Below, piece after piece: positions 54,631-64,000 of a stretch of 64,000 bases of DNA. Both the position numbers and the translations under genes were made by a program. Each line of letters begins with the position of its first letter. The first letter of the stretch is position 1. Source of the stretch: Heligmosomoides polygyrus polygyrus (Eukaryota > Nematoda > Chromadorea > Rhabditida > Heligmosomidae); NCBI GenBank assembly GCA_947396885.1, contig OX377205.1, positions 59,988,969 through 60,052,968 on the forward strand, read 5' to 3'. The notes beneath the pieces are model-generated. The model had not been told where the DNA came from. It saw only the letters and a program-made list of their open reading frames with translations, and searched no databases.

Positions 54631-56950
54631 GTATTGGGTTCCATGTTCAGCTTGCATGAGGGTAATCTTTTTTCCAGAGCCTTTATAGTGAACTAGTTTC
54701 ATAGAAGTGCCGCATCATCCTTCACAGGCATTTAATGCAACCGTTCAAACCTTCTGGGTTCAGATTCATCTGCCGCTTATCGGCCGGTAACGATATATTG
54801 GTTATCGTATCTGTATCTCTGTGTCTCTCTGTATCAATTGCTGGGCCAATGTGGTGAATCCGTCTTGAGATGATACCGGCGGTATCATTGATGAAACCCT
54901 GGAGGCAATGTGAGGTAGCCGTCTGTAATTTCCTGGAGACCGCTCTAAGGAAATGATTCATACCAACCAAGCGACTCGATCTAGAATCAGGAGAACAAAG
55001 AGCCGCATCCATAAATCAGGCGCTAAAACTGGTTACGATCCAGCTGCCACAAGGTGGAATTTATGGGATTACTAGTATGCCACCAAAGACCCAAGGTTGT
55101 AGCTGAAACTCATTGGTAGCAGCTTTCGATAGGGAAGTGGATTATATAGCAAGTTTACAGCTACTAATACCCAACACTCTGGACCGCGGCCGGTCTGCTC
55201 GTAGAGTTCATGACCTACTCCTCAAGAAAAGAAGAACTTCAGAGTACGGACCAGGGATGAGCGGATTAACCGTTATCCGTTATCCGTTATCCGGTTTCCG
55301 GCGGGTTTTGGCCTATCCGTTTTGTTGTTCGTTATCCGGTGGTTTTTGGCCGGATAACAAACAGCAAAATCTGGCACCCTTATGATTACTTAGTTGAATA
55401 TAAGGACAAATTTTAAAAATCGTTTTGTGTTTTTTCCATTGATAGTCGAGATACGTTTGCAATGCTAGGTCGGTGCCTTCTCTTAGTTCTCAATGGCATA
55501 ATTAGGCCAAACTATCAACCTGCTCATAGCGCGTTCTGAAGTGCAGAACACTGCCTTGCTCATTTCTATTTGTGGGGTTTTCACCAAAATTCCTTCTAGC
55601 ATAACGTTCTGTCTGGAAAAAACCTATCGGTTAGAGGAGAAAGAAATAAACCTTCCTACGAATCACTTCGTTTTAAGGATGTGCCAGATATTCATCTTCT
55701 ATGTACACGATCTTTGCATAACTTCCGAGCGGTGGGTGGAAAGCCAGTACTTTATATCCTATCCTATCCTACTATATATAAAAGCATTAGTCCGTCTGTC
55801 CGTGTGTGTATGTGTGTCACAAATCTGTGTGAACCAGTAAAACATATCAAACCTGTCAAGGCTATCCTCATGCGTAGTGGATGGAAACGAAGCAAGTTTA
55901 GGCCTATGGCCTATGTTATACTTCGGCGACGCGTCGCCGACGCTGCGACACGTCAGCGACGGCCCGTCACCGACGTCGGCCGACGCTGACGTCACCAGCG
56001 ACGTCGTCGACGTCGCCACAGACTTCGCCGACGTCGCCACAGACGCAGCCGACGTCGCCACAGACGCCGCCGACGTTACTTACTTTGCGGAGTCTTTTAG
56101 TGCAATAAATCCTGCAATTGCGAGATGAAAGAAGCAACACCAAATGAGTTTGCAATTAGCAGAACTGCCATGTACTACCACAAAAAGACCACCCTGGTAC
56201 GCTCGTAACGGGTATTTATGTCCGCCATGAGCAGGGCTACGCCCCCTGGCATAGCTGCTATAATTTGCCTATAGCAGGCTATCTGACCCACGATACCCTG
56301 AAGTCACTGCCCGCGATATGCCGCGGGGTATACGCCATTGGCCAATAGCCTTTTCCGCCGCCCAGTAGCTGCAGTTATGCTGATTAACCTCTCCATTCAG
56401 CTTTCGGAAAATAGGTCTGCTGCCCACATTTAAATTCTGTAATCACTAAACTCGCATGCTACGTGTCTTTCACGTCGTTGTCAAGTTCTAAACATCAAAA
56501 AAGCAGATAAAAACAGACGTGTGCATGGCGCAATCTATACGTTCATACGTCAAAAAATTCCTATTTGCTTAAGATTTTATATGAGCATTTAACTTCTTCA
56601 GTACCTTTTTGTGACCAAAGTTATCACCTTTCTAACAGTGCATTCATTTCTTGAGACACCCAGTATTGTTAGAATTAGGCAGTATAAAAAAAACACTCAC
56701 TTCCGTCTATCAGGTAGAGATACGTATATTTTTATGCCTTTTTTCTGTTGTCGGCCGACTACTTTCCACCATCACACTAGATTTCACATCTCCGACAAGG
56801 AGAGAGATTGCAGTTGCGAATGCCATAAAAGAACTCCTCCTGGACGCCATATTTTGAGATATCGACTGTCAATAAGAAGAGGCGGTTCATGTTAGAGGTA
56901 GTGCAATGAATATGGGGCCTTCCTATGTCTGTTATACGCGTGGGTGGCAG
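54631..56950. other. Downstream of last recognised kinase exon; simple repeats
   Basis: No kinase exon is recognised. 55250-55375 repeats GTTATCCG-type units. 55765-55830 holds 'tatatataaaagcattag' followed by CGTCTGTC/GTGTGT repeats, a motif reminiscent of some rolling-circle element ends but not diagnostic. 55920-56075 repeats GACGTCGCCACAGACGCC-like units (CpG-rich). The rest is unannotated. Confidence 0.5.
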
Positions 56951-57060
56951 CTGGGTACGTCGATTTTCATCCAGGACCTTTCTCTACACCCACGGATTGC
57001 GCGTTCAACGAAGAGGTGGTCATTCCTTGCCAGGGAGAAGATTGTTTCTCACTGGCCTTT
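56951..57060 (+). CDS. Candidate cysteine-rich exon (possible ET-module-like protein)
   Basis: An open stretch with an acceptor 'gtggcag' and a good donor 'gtaaga' encodes GYVDFHPGPFSTPTDC then NEEVVIPCQGEDCFSLAF. The spacing C...C-Q-G-E-D-C resembles nematode-specific extracellular ET modules. It is only 110 bases, no partner exon was found, and the acceptor lacks a pyrimidine tract. It could be chance. Confidence 0.25.
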
Positions 57061-57319
57061 GTAAGATGCTGTTGGTATGACAAGCACTTGTGTTTTACTT
57101 GTTTCATAGATTTGTCGTATAGCTGTTACTAAAAGGGAAAACAAGACAGGACTTTTTATTTCCAGAGAAATTATATGGTGCAGATAGGCATTGTTAGAAT
57201 ACTAGCACACATTAAGGCGCAAATAGACAGCCTTGTTTGTTGTAAGCACAATGGCCTAAAATTACCTTCTGTAAGCACGAGAAAGCGTAATAACAACAAA
57301 CTAAAATGTGCAAAAATCT

Positions 57320-57400
57320 CGTCAGTACGCGGACTCGAACTTAAAATCCTTCTGTGTCCCGTCCTATGAGGCGTCCCTCCTACCAATTGCGTCGCCGAGG
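57320..57400 (-). mobile_element. tRNA-like SINE head or tRNA pseudogene
   Basis: On the minus strand GACGCAATTGGTAGGAG (A-box region) and AGTTCGAGTCC (perfect B-box) are about 45 bases apart. The acceptor stem does not pair well. Confidence 0.5.
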
Positions 57401-58274
57401 CATACCTCGCGGCGTGTCGTATGGGCTGGTGATAGTTGCGCGCACGCTTTCAGACCTCCTTCTCAGGTCTTTAAAAAGGCTTCAGCAAAAACTAACTGTG
57501 GTTCTCGTCTCCGCTCACAGGGCCCTACATCCTGTCAAAATAGCATCGCAAAAGCTCACCTTGAGTAAGGAGCCTTTCCTTGTTAGGTGATTTTTTACTT
57601 TGACTTCTGTACGTTCAAGGCCCATAGGAATACGTTCCAGTTTTGATTTCTGTTCATTCACCCGCTCATGTTAATGTGCGTCTCTAGTTAAAGATAAAGG
57701 AACAGAAGAAGAAGGAGTGTTCTACGGATAGCGCATTTGCTTCGTTACCATCGATGCAAAGTCCTCAAACTTTCAGAATGTTTAGCGCTACATTCATGCG
57801 AGCTCCAAACCCCTCATAACCGAAAATATTCTGAGATCTTCTGTCCAAATGTGACAAAAATCATTCAAATTGGATAGCTGAAACGCCATGTTCATACCTT
57901 CTCGTCGATCTCAGATCATTGCAGTTGGAAGACGGTACCTCATGCAGCTGCGGAAATTTGATAGAGCCCAATAAAGCATTATGAGGCAGAAAAATTGTGC
58001 GTGCCTCAAGAGAGAAGGCTATTATCTGGATTACCCGGCTAGATCCGCAAATATCTATTCAACGTGTGACGTCGATGTGTGACGTCGCTCTTACAGAATG
58101 ATGACTGCCGAGACATCATTTTGCACCTGATTTATTCCTTCTTCTCTGTTCGCCAACGAAGACCTCAGTTCGATGAAGTGCCACAAAGTGGTAGCCTTAA
58201 AGATTCAGGGAGGGTACCACTTTTTGGCAAATTGAAAATTTAGTCAAACTGAAAATTCAGTAGGTTGAAAATAT
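57401..58274. other. No gene recognised
   Basis: This spacer precedes the mariner terminal repeat. No supported ORF. Confidence 0.45.
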
Positions 58275-58299
58275 TAGGCTGTCGCAAAATCATTCGCTG

Positions 58300-58690
58300 A
58301 AACGGGTCGCTTACTTCAAACTGCTATAACTCAGTTGAAACACAAGTTTATTAATCGTGTTAAACCACCCTAATCTGTACATCTTTGCCAATAAACACGT
58401 TATAAATCTTATCCTTTACAATAAAAACTAAAATCACTGGAATTAACGAAATCAAGAAGGGCACATTCAACATCAGCCAAATTAGTGAATTGTTTCTGAC
58501 GCAAATGAGAACCAAAAGCTCGGAAAAGCGATATTAAGGGGGAGGTCACGAGAATATGCTGGGTGAAGGAGAACTTCGATATCTAAATTCCACCCTCTTG
58601 TCTCACGCTGTGCGGCGCGTTTTCCCATGGCTACCAACTGTATTTCTCTGTTTTTCACCACTTAAGCCATATCGCCTCCACCAGCAGTTT
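58300..58690 (-). pseudogene. mariner transposase, C-terminal half
   Basis: Minus-strand frames show WENAPH (second catalytic Asp replaced by Glu), EVLLHPAYSRDLP, SLFRAFGSHLRQKQFTNLAD and VECALLDFVNSSDFSFYCKG. The third catalytic Asp block is damaged. Several frame changes. Dead copy. Confidence 0.85.
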
Positions 58691-58819
58691 AATAAAGAGT
58701 CTCTAGTAGCAAGGGGACAACGAATCACATCGCATTGTCAAATTTGTCACCTTCAAAGGCATAACTGTTGTTTCCTTGGGCTGTACCTATTTTCGATTTC
58801 TACTGCAACGATCGATATT

Positions 58820-59590
58820 ATGCCGTCTTCCGCTTGGGTCTCGTCTGTTACACCTAAGAAGGCCAGAAGATCACCAGCTGAAGAGCCAAGTTCGGAGCTT
58901 GATCGTTTGCGGGCTTTGATGGAAAGCGGAAAGGTGCTGGTTTATGCGAAGGCCTTTTGAACTTCTGATCGAGACGCGTGAGGAAGTTAAAGAGCTGAAC
59001 CGGCGAAATGCGGAGCTGGTAGAGAAGGTCAAGAGTTTGAGGGAGGAACGTTTGTTTTCAAAGGAGAATTGTTGAAGGCACAATCATCCGTAACGCCGCC
59101 TCTTGAAGCTGTTAAGGCTGTCACCAATCAGGATGACAGCGATCATAGAAGGTCTATAGTATTGTCTAATGTTGTTGAATCATCGGCCGCTAGCTCTCTT
59201 GCAAGAAATGCTCATATGCTTAAGATATTAGACTTTCTAGGAGTTGAATGTAAGCTCATTGCTGTCTACCGCATGGGAAGAGCACGACAAAATAGGCAAG
59301 GGCTAGTAAAAGTTGTTCTCCCGGCCAGTAGGTTTCAAGCTGATGCACTAAGGGCGTGCGCCGAGACTTCGCTTCTTTCCCTTCCAAAAGGGCATTTACC
59401 TCCGCCCATCACTACCTGGGAGGAAAGAGAGCGCAGGCGGAGCGAACTCCTTTGCAAGCGAGGGTTGCCATCCGAGAGCAGCGGAGAAGCTGTACAATCT
59501 CCTCACCTACAGCAGATTGCACCCTCTCAGCAAAGCACCAGCAATGGACCTGGGTCCTCGCATCCCAGTAGCCCATCGGGAAACTACTGA
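58820..59590 (+). pseudogene. LINE ORF1 (nucleic-acid-binding protein), frame-broken
   Basis: The ATG at 58820 begins MPSSAWVSSVTPKKARRSP. After a frameshift near 58945 comes a coiled-coil-like stretch (EEVKELNRRNAELVEKVKS), and after another near 59055 the region RSIVLSNVVESSAASSLARN, VECKLIAVYRMGRARQ and LVKVVLPASRFQADALR, which has the layout of the RRM-like domain in ORF1 of CR1-type LINEs. It ends in a Ser/Pro/Gln-rich tail. ORF1 proteins coat the element RNA. Confidence 0.72.
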
Positions 59591-59629
59591 GATATGGCAA
59601 TAAACTCGGATATGAACTGAGATGCTTAC

Positions 59630-62600
59630 TTTCCAATATAAGGATCCTAATAAAAAATTGCAACTTTCTTCGACGTGTTCCTCCTAACCGAAACATGGCT
59701 AAGCTCACAAAACCAAATAGATCCTCGCCCAGGAATAGCCTGTGTCATTATATGCCAGTGTGGTGTGACCGAAACTCCAAGAGAGGCGGAGGGATGCTAC
59801 TGCTCGGGGAAAAATGCTTAACATGCAATTTGGTTTTCCATGAATATTTGAAAGATAAGTATGAGATTTTAGTATCGAGTACCCAGTTGCGACTCAGCTG
59901 GTTCTGTTCAACTGACAAAGCAATTAGTGACTTCTCCTTATGATCTGAGCCAAGTATTGCTCTTGGTGATTTCAATATACCCAATTTATTAAACACCTCA
60001 TGTCGAACGTCAAATGTTTTTCGCGATTTGTTTGAAGACTTTGAACTGTTAGTGTCCACTCTTACTAGAAGTCAAACTGGACTTGACCTAGTTTTATGCA
60101 ACTGTCAAAATCTTGTAGGCGAGGTCTGCGTTGATCCACCTATAGGGAATAGCGATCATGCTACAGTATCTTTCAAAATCTATCTTAAGGCAGATCGCCT
60201 AACTTTCGTGAGGAAAAGAGACTTTATGGGTGCGCTTTATAGCGAAATTACGGATTACCTCTCTAACGTTGATTGGTTAGGTAGCCTATATAAGCTGCAG
60301 TCAGTTGATCAGAAATATTAGACTTTTTTGCTATTCCCCATCACGTTATAGAGTTGGTTGTTCCTCTTGTCAGAGTGGACAAGAATGAACTAATGGTAAG
60401 GCTTCCCAACTATCTCAAGAGGATGAACCTTTATCGCAGCTGCTCATGGAATAAGGCGTCCACAACTAATGATGTGACTGGTGTAAGTTCGCTGTGTACA
60501 GCAGAAAATTGTAGAGAGCTACCTTTAGATATCACGTTTACTTAGAGAAGAAACTTCTCTAAGTAAACGATCTACGGATCGAGACAAATTTTATAGATAC
60601 GTTAATGCGCGTATTGGAAACAATTCTACCATCCCCTCTTCGATCGACGAACGTGGCTTCTGTCAGTAATCACCTCAGGATAAGGCCAATTCAATAGCTT
60701 CTATACATTGGATTCGATCGAAAATCTTCGGGTAATTGAATGATTCGGATAAGGACGATTTTGCGGACACCGGATTTTTGGATATCTGAATAGGATATCC
60801 GACTCATTAACGTAAGATGCAGTTTATCAGAATACTTCCAGCATGTGGAGTGTGGTAGTCAAATAGGTTGAATTAAGGTTTTCATTTTAACTGATCACGC
60901 TTCCCCTTTTCATTAGTATCTCTCTTACACTCACAGATGATGGACCTCGAGGACTTATTACAAGAGGGATAACGATTGCGTGATCCAGCACGATTTATCT
61001 TATGATACTGATTTGAACCGACGGCGATCACAATCTGTTATAGTAGGTCCAGCAACGATTCAGCAACATCCTGAATTTCAACTCGAAATTATGGGGCAAC
61101 CAATCTAACCTTCTCCCGTTTGTAAGTTTATCGGCGAGGGGTGAGCGGGTAGTGGATCATCGCGTATTTACTTTAGTCGTAAATATTTTCGATCCACAGC
61201 TCTACCAGTTGGAATGCTTTAAGAGAATTATAGCAAGAAAAATAGGCGCAAATTGGGTGGGGGAGAGGGGCATCATGTATTAAGTGATTTTCCTCCTTCA
61301 TGAAAAGGTACGTGAATATCACATTACACCGAAAATAGCACGCAGTTTACTAATGAGGTAAGACACGCCAGTATTTAATAATACTTTTAATTTCGTGCAG
61401 CACAAAGTGCGGTATGGGGCTGCTCCACATGGCGACCCACCCCATCGACCCAACTTCCGCCGAATGCTATACATTGTGAAACAGCGAAGTGCAATCAGAG
61501 TACGTGCTTAGTCCCTTCTCTCCCTCAGTCTCCGCTCCTCCCGTGCCCGGCAGCGCAATGCGATATTTGAAGAAAAAGATGCCAAGATCTACGTAACGCT
61601 CAGCAGCGTGCTAAATGTATTCAAACTCATTACGACACAGTGGCGCACAAACCTATGACTCAGTAGCGTGCTCACCAGCGAAATTCGTTTTGAATATGCT
61701 TTTATCCAAGGTGTGCGATTTCTAAATGTACCGAGAAAATTGAACGGATTACCCGATTTATCCGGTGCATTTCTCCAGGGTTCGGATAATTCGATGATTC
61801 GGATCATGGCAATTTCGCGCACCACGGATTTTTGGGTGATTCGGATAACTTTAATTTTTGGACTCTGGAATTTTGAATGATTCGGATAAGGGCAGTTTCA
61901 CAGGGGCCGGATTATTGGATGATTCGGATAGGGATATCCGAATCGGATATCCGAAATTGATTCATTCGGATCCAATGTATACTAGCTTCACAGTTCTAAG
62001 ACAATTTGGAACGCTCACGAATCCTTAAAGTTAGGCTCAAGCGGCTATGAGTTCAAATTCAGTTCCCGCTCGTAGTGCTTCTCAAATGGAGTCTTCCTTG
62101 TGGTTTCATAAGGAGCACATTTATGAAAATCTTTTGAAGTGTCCCAGATTTAGCTCTTTCTTCCCAGACTTCATTCCATTGAGTTTTCATCAAAGGATTC
62201 TGCACCACATAGCTTATCCAGCACATTTTCAATTTTAGCTTCATCACAGATGAGGTGCCCAAAGGATGGAAGCTTGCGTTCGTCACTCCTGTTTCCAAGA
62301 AATCTCCTCTAAGCGACCTTCGCAACTATCGTACAATAAGAACACATCGGTTCTTGCTAGATCGTTCGAAAAAATTGTTAAAAACATATTCTAAGGCATC
62401 TTAAAGTTAATAGGATAATCTCAGATAACCAGTTTAGATTCTTACCAGGCAGATCTGTTGAAATCTGACTATTCCGAAAAATCTGAAGAATGACTGTACT
62501 GAAGAAATGAGAAGTAAAAGACGAGTTGGTGTGGTATATTTTGACTTTTTCAAAGCTTTCGATAAACTCCCGATACCACAATTGTTGGTTGAAATGAGCA

Positions 62601-63428
62601 TGTCCAGCAGTACTCACCCCTCAATCATTACTGGAAGGACATGTCAGGTTGAAGTTGAGGACCATTTTCCTCCGTTTTCAATGCGTGTATTGGGGTTCCA
62701 CAAGGCGGTGTGCTCTCTCCTCTCCTCTTCCTTATTTATTATATACTTCCAGACGCAGTTTCCAGGTACATACAAAATGTATGCAGATGACTTAAAGATT
62801 TATAAAATAGTTAAAGAGTACCATGACTTTAACTGCGTTCAAACAGCGATTGACTACATACCTCGTTGGGCGGATGAGTGGAAACTACTACTTGCACCTG
62901 AGAAATCCTGTAGTTTAGTAATTGGTGACCGAAATGTGGTCTCTCACCCTGACTACACACTACAGAATGCAGGCTTGGAGTAGTTGACGAGGTTCGCGAT
63001 CATGGATTTTTAATACGCAAAAATCTAAATTTTGACGTTCATTACAAATCTTTGGTAAACATAGCAAATTTCGCACCTATAACCTTTTCAAGATCAATAA
63101 TCCTGATCTGCTTTCGGGTGCTTATAAAACATGTGTGTGGCCGATAGCTGAATTCGGACTAACTGTGTTCAACCCTGTCAAGAAGAAAGACATCGACATG
63201 CTCGAGAGAATTCAGAATAATTTCTCTCGCAAAGCAGTAATGAGGTGCTTTGGCATAGAATACTCGCTAATCCCAAGTGGCCGAGAAGGAAACAGGATAT
63301 TGGGATTAAAGTCTTTTGAATGTAGAAGGAAATCATCCGATCTCAAAATGCTTTTAAAGATTTTCGCCCACAAGGTGCACATAACCCGTTTCTGGTGTCA
63401 ATTTACTTCACAAACATTGCGTTATTAA
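59630..63428 (+). pseudogene. LINE ORF2: endonuclease and reverse transcriptase, degenerate
   Basis: The apurinic-type endonuclease end is visible: FNIP (59973), LDLVLCNCQNL, PIGNSDHATVSF. The connector has LPNYLKRMNLYRSCSWNKA. After the inserted element the reverse transcriptase shows VPKGWKLAFVTPVSKKSPLS, VVYFDFFKAFDKLP, VLGFHKAVCSLLSS (degenerate GVPQG block), YKMYADDLKIYK (catalytic YADD) and IPRWADEWKLLLAPEKSC, then the C-terminal block LERIQNNFSRKAVMRCFGI and GLKSFECRRKSSDLKMLLKI. Many frame changes. Same family type as the fragment at 16600-17905. Confidence 0.85.
60702..61981. mobile_element. 1.28-kb TIR element inside the LINE
   Basis: Starts TATACATTGGATTCGATCG and ends CGGATCCAATGTATA. 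Flanking 8-mers ATAGCTTC and CTAGCTTC (60694-60701, 61982-61989) match at 7 of 8 bases, hAT-like in length, although the termini are not of the usual CAG form. Both subterminal zones are filled with GATTCGGATA-type repeats. It splits the LINE coding frame. No transposase. Confidence 0.65.
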
Positions 63429-63484
63429 TGTATGGCTTGCTATTCTTTTTTGTTTGTGTTTATAGTTTTTGCGTGGCTACCCCA

Positions 63485-64000
63485 CGCTGTCTAAATCACA
63501 ACAGTAAGACTCTGCTGTAACTGCCTGACCAGGTTGCAAAAGCTGTAATAAATTACGCCTTTACAACACCACCACGAAGTAAGCCTAACCTTTTCAGGGT
63601 GAAGGTCGGGTTTATGAAAGGATATTGGAGGGGCATCCTTATCTACCCAGATAAATCGCTTCTTCCTTTTATCGCAAAGTACCCATTTTTCATCTACAGT
63701 TATAATACGGCTTAGAAAAGGCTCACTTTCAAAGCGAACTAGCAGGTTGGAGCAAGTGTCGAAGCGTGCGGACGCTACTCATCGGTCAGCTCATGAGGCA
63801 CCCACTTCATCATCTTCTTCACCTAACGTACGTGTATTCGTTTTCGGATTTGCTTCGACAGCTCTCCTCAAAATTCTTGTGCCCGGACCCAGTTTTTCTT
63901 CATGATCAAATGCAAGAAGCGAATTTTTCGAAGCAGAGTCTCGCTGTTCGTTCGCAAGGACAGTCCGTCCCAAAAGCAGCGCTAATTTTACGGGATGCCT
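63485..64000 (-). pseudogene. mariner transposase, N-terminal half, cut by window end
   Basis: Minus-strand frames give SAAFGTDCPCERTARLCFEK (helix-turn-helix region), EANPKTNTRTLGE, KWVPHELTDE, NLLVRFESEPFLSRIITVDE then KWVLCDKRKKRFIWVDKDAP (first catalytic Asp kept in VDEKW), HPEKVRLTSWWCCKGVIYY and ELLQPGQAVTAESYCCDLD. Frame changes and stops are present. The start is beyond the window. Confidence 0.85.

Larger units (their letters stand above)
58696..63484 (+). mobile_element. CR1-like LINE, near full length, inserted in mariner
   Basis: Contains a 5' region, ORF1 (58820-59590) and ORF2 with endonuclease and reverse transcriptase (59630-63428), then a short 3' end. It interrupts the mariner transposase between two adjacent codon blocks, so both borders are defined by the mariner break to within about 10 bases. 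A possible worn target duplication (tttaat and tctaaat) flanks it. ORF2 is itself interrupted by a TIR element at 60702-61981. Confidence 0.82.
58275..64000 (-). mobile_element. mariner element, minus strand, interrupted by a LINE and cut by window end
   Basis: The terminal repeat TTAGGCTGTCGCAAAATCAT is at 58275. The transposase C-terminal half (58300-58690) and N-terminal half (63485-64000) are on the minus strand and become contiguous when the LINE between them is removed: YCCDLD on one side continues as LLxEAIWLKW on the other. The 5' end lies beyond 64000. Confidence 0.82.

Noticed and set aside
54690..54760. Stretch reading KCRIILHRHLMQ as a possible kinase catalytic loop (HRD)
   Set aside because: It has stops on both sides, HRH instead of HRD, no AARN motif and no splice sites in the needed phase.
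55760..55840. Helitron-like start (TATATATAAAAGC with CTGTCCGTGTGT repeats)
   Set aside because: The motif is suggestive only. No CTRR end with hairpin, Rep or helicase sequence could be linked to it.

Overview
The window looks like a repeat-dominated chromosome segment of a nematode, most likely a strongylid (clade V) parasite. The reasons are a tyrosine kinase gene with the compact SH2-kinase plan that is greatly expanded in nematodes, one 55-bp intron beside kilobase introns, many mariner relatives, a Penelope-like retroelement (PLE) with a GIY-YIG domain, CR1-like LINEs, tRNA-headed SINEs and many foldback elements. Nothing is bacterial or viral. The species assignment is inference.

Only one host gene is firmly supported: six plus-strand exons (38521-54630) that splice in phase into an SH2 domain followed by a tyrosine-kinase N-lobe. 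Its start lies upstream of what I can recognise, and its catalytic loop was not found before the window ends. Its introns carry a mariner remnant, a SINE, an inverted PLE dimer, a second mariner and minisatellites. A possible cysteine-rich exon lies at 56951-57060 (weak).

Layout. 1-5 kb: two foldback copies with CAATACCG ends and an A-rich-tailed repeat. 6-8 kb: a mariner pseudogene and a Mutator-like MITE carrying a SINE. 9-15 kb: a mariner interrupted by an inverted PLE pair. 15-18 kb: SINEs and a CR1-like LINE. 18.4-23.3 kb: a GC-rich MITE split by a hAT derivative (8-bp duplication) and by a 3.2-kb foldback. 23-26 kb: a TTA-flanked MITE and minisatellites. 28-33 kb: a 5.2-kb layered palindrome. 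33.6-34.7 kb: a mariner MITE. 35.6-37.9 kb: a third CAATACCG foldback. 38.5-54.6 kb: the kinase gene, with a second inverted PLE dimer at 42.1-46.4 kb. 58.3-64 kb: a mariner split by a CR1-like LINE that is itself split by a 1.28-kb TIR element.

The most notable observations are the two inverted PLE dimers. Their arms share private mutations, one dimer is enclosed by a single 14-bp target duplication, and both carry hammerhead-ribozyme-like motifs. Also notable are a foldback group with common termini and a dispersed 42-bp (14-codon) minisatellite. All mobile-element ORFs seen here are broken. Coordinates of repeats come from reading the sequence by eye and can be off by a few bases, more where the ends are degenerate.
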